DNA from: Amycolatopsis coloradensis
GTDB taxonomy: Bacteria; Actinomycetota; Actinomycetes; Mycobacteriales; Pseudonocardiaceae
Assembly: GCF_037997115.1 (NCBI RefSeq)
Contig: NZ_CP150484.1
Coordinates: 8,898,441-8,932,590 of the forward strand
Direction: 5' to 3'
Length of the DNA: 34,150 bases
Position numbers and translations under genes: made by a program. The notes beneath the pieces are model-generated. The model saw only the letters and a program-made list of their open reading frames with translations. It was not told the DNA's origin and made no database searches. Of the stretch, positions 31,089 to 34,150 are shown in pieces (within the stretch, counting starts at the first letter, position 1; every line of letters starts with the position of its first letter).

Positions 31089-32593
31089 GCTCAAGGATCG
31101 CACCTCGCTCGACCGGCATGCGAGCGCTTTGCGCCGCGTTGTCCGTACTACTGCTCCAGGTCACCGTAGAGAACACAGAGCACACAGCGGTGGCGTCCGA
31201 AGAGCCGAATCGAGGGGTGTGCGGCACGACCGTCGGCGTCCCTTCCGCCCCGGAAGGCGCCCAGGTCGTCGATCCGGGCACCGATCTGACCGACAAGACC
31301 CGGTTCAGCCCGCCGGGGAGCACGTTCTGGCTGGCACCGGGCACGCATACGCTGAGTTCCGACCAGTTCGGCCAGGTCATGCCCAAAGACGGCAACGTCT
31401 ACCTCGGCGCACCCGGCGCCGTACTGGACGGACGCGGGATCAACCGCGCGGCCTTCACCACGTCGGCCAAGGACGTGGTGATCCGCGGGCTGACCATCCG
31501 CGGTTTCGTCGCCGAACGGGACCAGGGCGTGGTCAATCACGACTCCGGTGAGCGCTGGACCATCGAAGGCAACGTCATCGAGGACAACGACGGCGCCGGG
31601 ATGATGACCGGGACCGGCCAGCGGGTGATCGGGAACTGCCTGCGCAACAACGGCCAGTACGGCATCAACGCCTACCGTTTCGGCGGCGGGCTGACCGATC
31701 TGGTGATCGAGGGCAACGAGATCACCGGGAACAACACCGGCGACTGGGAGACGAAGATCCCGGGCTGCGGCTGCAGCGGCGGGGCGAAGTTCTGGTCCGT
31801 GAACGGTGCCGACGTCGTCGGCAACTGGGTCCACCACAACCACGGTGTCGGGCTCTGGGCCGACACGAACAACAACGATTTCCTCATCCAGGACAATCTG
31901 ATCGAGGACAACGCCTCCGAGGGACTGTTCTACGAGATCTCCTACAACCTGGAGCTGATCGGGAACACCTTCAACCGGAACGCGCTGGTGCAGGGCCGCA
32001 ACCGGGCCGCCAAGGGCGACAACTTCCCGGTCGCCGCGGTGTACCTCAGCGAATCGGGCGGCGAGCCCAGACTGCCCGCCCGGACCAGCCGGATCGACAT
32101 CCGGGGCAACATGTTCTCCGACAACTGGTCGGGGATCACGCTGTGGGAGAACGCCGACCGGTTCTGCAACAGCCCGGCCAACACGTCGACGCTGTCCTGT
32201 ACGGCCTTGGTTTCGCCGACGTCCGCCTGCTCCGATCCGGGTATCAAGACCGAACCGCTGTACGGCGACTGCCGCTGGAAGACGCAGCGCGTTTCGGTGC
32301 ACGAGAACACGTTCGAGTTCGATTCGTCGCTGGAAGGCTGCCTCGGCCTCTGCGGGCGGATGGCGGTGCTCTCGAACTACGGGACCTTCCCGGCCTGGTC
32401 GCCATACCGGGGTGCCGTGATCTCCGAGTCGATCACCTTCCGGCAGGACAACCGGTGGTACGACAACCAGTACTACGGGCCCTGGACGTTCGTCGCCCAC
32501 GACACGTCACGGCGGCTGACCCCGGCGCAATGGCAGGCGGCGCCCTACCTGCAGGACATCTGCAGCGGGTTCGGAGAGCCGGTGACCTGCTGA
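31085..32593 (+). CDS. secreted right-handed beta-helix protein, copy 1
   Basis: A 502-residue exported protein. A signal-type N-terminus (hydrophobic MRALCAALSVLLLQV, 12-26) ends in AVAS near 36. The mature part is a right-handed parallel beta-helix of the NosD/pectate-lyase kind: rungs repeat about every 22-25 residues with the pattern I-x-G-N-x-I-x-D-N, for example WTIEGNVIEDNDGAGM, LVIEGNEITGNNTG, FLIQDNLIEDNASEG and LELIGNTFNRNALV. Twelve cysteines of the mature part are all conserved in the next gene, and the last residue is Cys. Family members are polysaccharide lyases, epimerases or binding proteins; no lyase triad is evident. Translationally coupled (ATGA) to the aminotransferase. 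Confidence 0.85.
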   Translation: MSSRIAPRSTGMRALCAALSVLLLQVTVENTEHTAVASEEPNRGVCGTTVGVPSAPEGAQVVDPGTDLTDKTRFSPPGSTFWLAPGTHTLSSDQFGQVMPKDGNVYLGAPGAVLDGRGINRAAFTTSAKDVVIRGLTIRGFVAERDQGVVNHDSGERWTIEGNVIEDNDGAGMMTGTGQRVIGNCLRNNGQYGINAYRFGGGLTDLVIEGNEITGNNTGDWETKIPGCGCSGGAKFWSVNGADVVGNWVHHNHGVGLWADTNNNDFLIQDNLIEDNASEGLFYEISYNLELIGNTFNRNALVQGRNRAAKGDNFPVAAVYLSESGGEPRLPARTSRIDIRGNMFSDNWSGITLWENADRFCNSPANTSTLSCTALVSPTSACSDPGIKTEPLYGDCRWKTQRVSVHENTFEFDSSLEGCLGLCGRMAVLSNYGTFPAWSPYRGAVISESITFRQDNRWYDNQYYGPWTFVAHDTSRRLTPAQWQAAPYLQDICSGFGEPVTC

Positions 32594-32649
32594 AGGTTCA
32601 CCTGTAAGTGTCCACCTGGGACCGTCCATAGTGGCTTACCGTTGCCTTC

Positions 32650-34086
32650 ATGCCCGCGTTCCTGGTTGTTCTGATGCTGCTCGCGACAGGAGTCGTCACG
32701 GCTTCGGCGGCTCCTGTCGCGGCCTGCGCCGCGGGGCCGGTGAGCCCGGGCGAACCGGACGGCGCCGTGGTGATCTCCCCGGGGATCGATCTTTCCGCGA
32801 AGACACGTGAACTCCCGGCCGGCACGACATTCTGGCTGACCGAGGGCAAGCACACCCTCGGCCCGGACGAGTTCGGGCAGATCATCCCCAAGGACGGCAA
32901 CGCCTACCTCGGCGCACCCGGCGCCGTACTGGACGGTGGCGGCGTCAACCGCTACGCGTTCACCCAGCGGGCTCGCGACGTCGTCATCCGCGGCCTCACG
33001 ATCCGCGGTTTCGCGGCGCCGCGCGATCAGGGCGTGGTGAACCACGACTCCGGTGAACACTGGACCATCGAAGGCAACACCATCGAGGACAACCGCGGTG
33101 CCGCGATGATGGCGGGTCCGCGTCAGGAGATCCTCCGGAACTGCCTGCGGAACAACGGGCAGTACGGCATCAACGCCTACCGGGCGGGCGACGGGATCAC
33201 CGGGCTGCTCGTCGAGGGCAACGAGATCACCGGGAACAACACCGACGACTGGGAGACGAAGGAACCCGGCTGCGGCTGCAGCGGCGGAGCGAAATTCTGG
33301 GCCGTGAACGGCGCCGACATCCGCGGCAACTGGGTCCACCACAACCACGGTGTCGGGCTCTGGGCCGACACGAACAACAACGATTTCCTCATCGAGGACA
33401 ACTTGATCGAGGACAACGAGGCCGAGGCGTTGTTCTACGAGATCTCCTACAACGTCGTGGTCCGCGGGAACACCTTCCGGCGGAACACGCTCGTGCAAGG
33501 CCGCGCTTTCGCTTCTCGCGGGGACGATTTCCCGGTCGGCACGATCTACCTTTCGGAGTCCGGCGGCGAGCCGCGTGTTCGTGCCCGCACTTCGCTGGTG
33601 GAGATCGTCGACAACGTCTTCGAGGACAACTGGTCCGGAATCACCCTGTGGGAGAACGCGGACCGCTTCTGCAACAGCCCGGCGAACACGTCTTCCGGCT
33701 CTTGTACCCTCCTCGTCCCTTCGGTCTCCTCCTGCTCTTCGCCGGGGATCACTTCTCGGCCGTTGTACGACGACTGCCGGTGGAAGACCCAGCGGGTCTC
33801 CATCCACGGCAACAAGTTCTCTCACGGGTCCGATTGCTCAGGCTTTTGCGGGCGGATGGCGCTCTTGGCGAACTTCGGGACCTATCCGGACTGGTCGCCT
33901 TACCGGGGATCTTCCGTTTCGGACGCGGTGACCTTCCGGCAGGAGAATCGGTGGTATGACAACGATTATTCCGGTGGATGGCGGTTCGTCGTTCAGGACA
34001 CTTCGCGGACCGTGGGGGTTTCGGGGTGGCAGGGGGCTCCTTACTCGCAGGATGCTTGTAGTTCCTTTGGGGATGGTGGGTGCTGA
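32650..34086 (+). CDS. secreted right-handed beta-helix protein, copy 2
   Basis: A 478-residue paralogue of the preceding protein, alignable from start to end with only small gaps. The signal peptide (1 to about 20, TASA) is different. The first Cys (C26) is in VAAC, so a lipobox is conceivable but not needed. The rungs include WTIEGNTIEDNRGAAM, LLVEGNEITGNNTD and FLIEDNLIEDNEAEA; shared blocks include GCGCSGGAKFW, FCNSPANTS and CRWKTQRVS. All twelve cysteines are kept and the chain ends GGC. The last third uses more T-ending and otherwise rare codons than the rest. A 56-base gap, with no clear Shine-Dalgarno and only weak promoter-like sequence, separates it from copy 1. Confidence 0.85.
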   Translation: MPAFLVVLMLLATGVVTASAAPVAACAAGPVSPGEPDGAVVISPGIDLSAKTRELPAGTTFWLTEGKHTLGPDEFGQIIPKDGNAYLGAPGAVLDGGGVNRYAFTQRARDVVIRGLTIRGFAAPRDQGVVNHDSGEHWTIEGNTIEDNRGAAMMAGPRQEILRNCLRNNGQYGINAYRAGDGITGLLVEGNEITGNNTDDWETKEPGCGCSGGAKFWAVNGADIRGNWVHHNHGVGLWADTNNNDFLIEDNLIEDNEAEALFYEISYNVVVRGNTFRRNTLVQGRAFASRGDDFPVGTIYLSESGGEPRVRARTSLVEIVDNVFEDNWSGITLWENADRFCNSPANTSSGSCTLLVPSVSSCSSPGITSRPLYDDCRWKTQRVSIHGNKFSHGSDCSGFCGRMALLANFGTYPDWSPYRGSSVSDAVTFRQENRWYDNDYSGGWRFVVQDTSRTVGVSGWQGAPYSQDACSSFGDGGC

Positions 34087-34129
34087 GCGGACCTTTCGCG
34101 ACGCCGGTCTTTCATGATCAACGGAGGAT

Positions 34130-34150
34130 CGGGGACGTTGAGCGTCCCCG
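34130..34150. terminator. hairpin at the window edge, probable operon terminator
   Basis: CGGGGACG (34130-34137) pairs with CGTCCCCG (34143-34150) around TTGAG, 44 bases after the last stop. The window ends at the stem, so flanking sequence cannot be judged. Confidence 0.5.

Noticed and set aside
31148..32500. A 450-codon minus-strand frame under the first beta-helix gene, and a similar one under the second
   Set aside because: Both mirror the repeat rungs of the real genes and have no recognisable domain; their similarity to each other only reflects the duplicated plus-strand genes.
32650..32727. Second beta-helix protein as a lipoprotein (VAAC before C26)
   Set aside because: Copy 1 has no lipobox at the matching Cys, and an ordinary signal peptidase site (TASA) precedes it; the Cys fits the shared set of twelve.

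Overview
The window comes from a high-GC actinomycete, most likely a member of the Pseudonocardiaceae close to Amycolatopsis. The evidence is strong G/C third-position bias, many GTG starts, an F420-type PPOX enzyme, a mycobacterial-type HtpX, a putative-sensor-domain histidine kinase, and probable leaderless promoters. The genus is inferred from style, not from a marker gene. No insertion sequence, prophage, CRISPR array or replication origin is visible.

Left part (1-11,100) is ordinary chromosomal accessory and housekeeping DNA. It holds a membrane-protein remnant at the edge, a DedA protein, a two-component system (862-2648), and an ArsR regulator with a VOC protein behind a clear promoter/operator. 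A second VOC gene diverges from a TetR regulator. Then come a DUF4241 protein, an F420/PPOX enzyme, a GNAT acetyltransferase, a DHFR-like reductase, a methyltransferase, a TetR/MFS efflux pair with a 25-bp palindromic operator, tRNA-Tyr with its terminator, and a YajQ-family nucleotide-binding protein.

Middle part (11,112-20,445) is rich in exported proteins: a lipoprotein with an internal repeat, a secreted Asp-box propeller, a Tat-exported YVTN-type propeller, the membrane protease HtpX, and a secreted subtilase. Between them lie rmlA, a BtrH_N-type protein that lacks the usual nucleophilic Cys, a hotdog thioesterase, and the wreck of an LLM-class flavin oxidoreductase. Two tandem copies of a palindromic intergenic repeat follow the wreck, and a related copy lies at 20,522.

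Right part (20,714-34,086) is the most interesting: twelve genes on one strand, mostly with 1-4 nt overlaps. In order they encode a TylC3-like sugar C-methyltransferase, a sugar-1-phosphate nucleotidyltransferase, a PIG-L deacetylase, an NAD-dependent epimerase/dehydratase, a DUF4910 peptidase-fold protein, a Wzx-like flippase, a GT2 glycosyltransferase, a polysaccharide pyruvyl transferase, an RmlC-like epimerase, a class III aminotransferase, and two paralogous secreted beta-helix proteins that share twelve cysteines in register. My reading is a dedicated pathway for a branched, possibly amino and pyruvylated surface sugar or glycan, with flippase export and a pair of extracellular beta-helix proteins acting on or displaying it. 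No initiating phosphoglycosyltransferase, polymerase or chain-length regulator is present, so the product is either short or finished by genes elsewhere.
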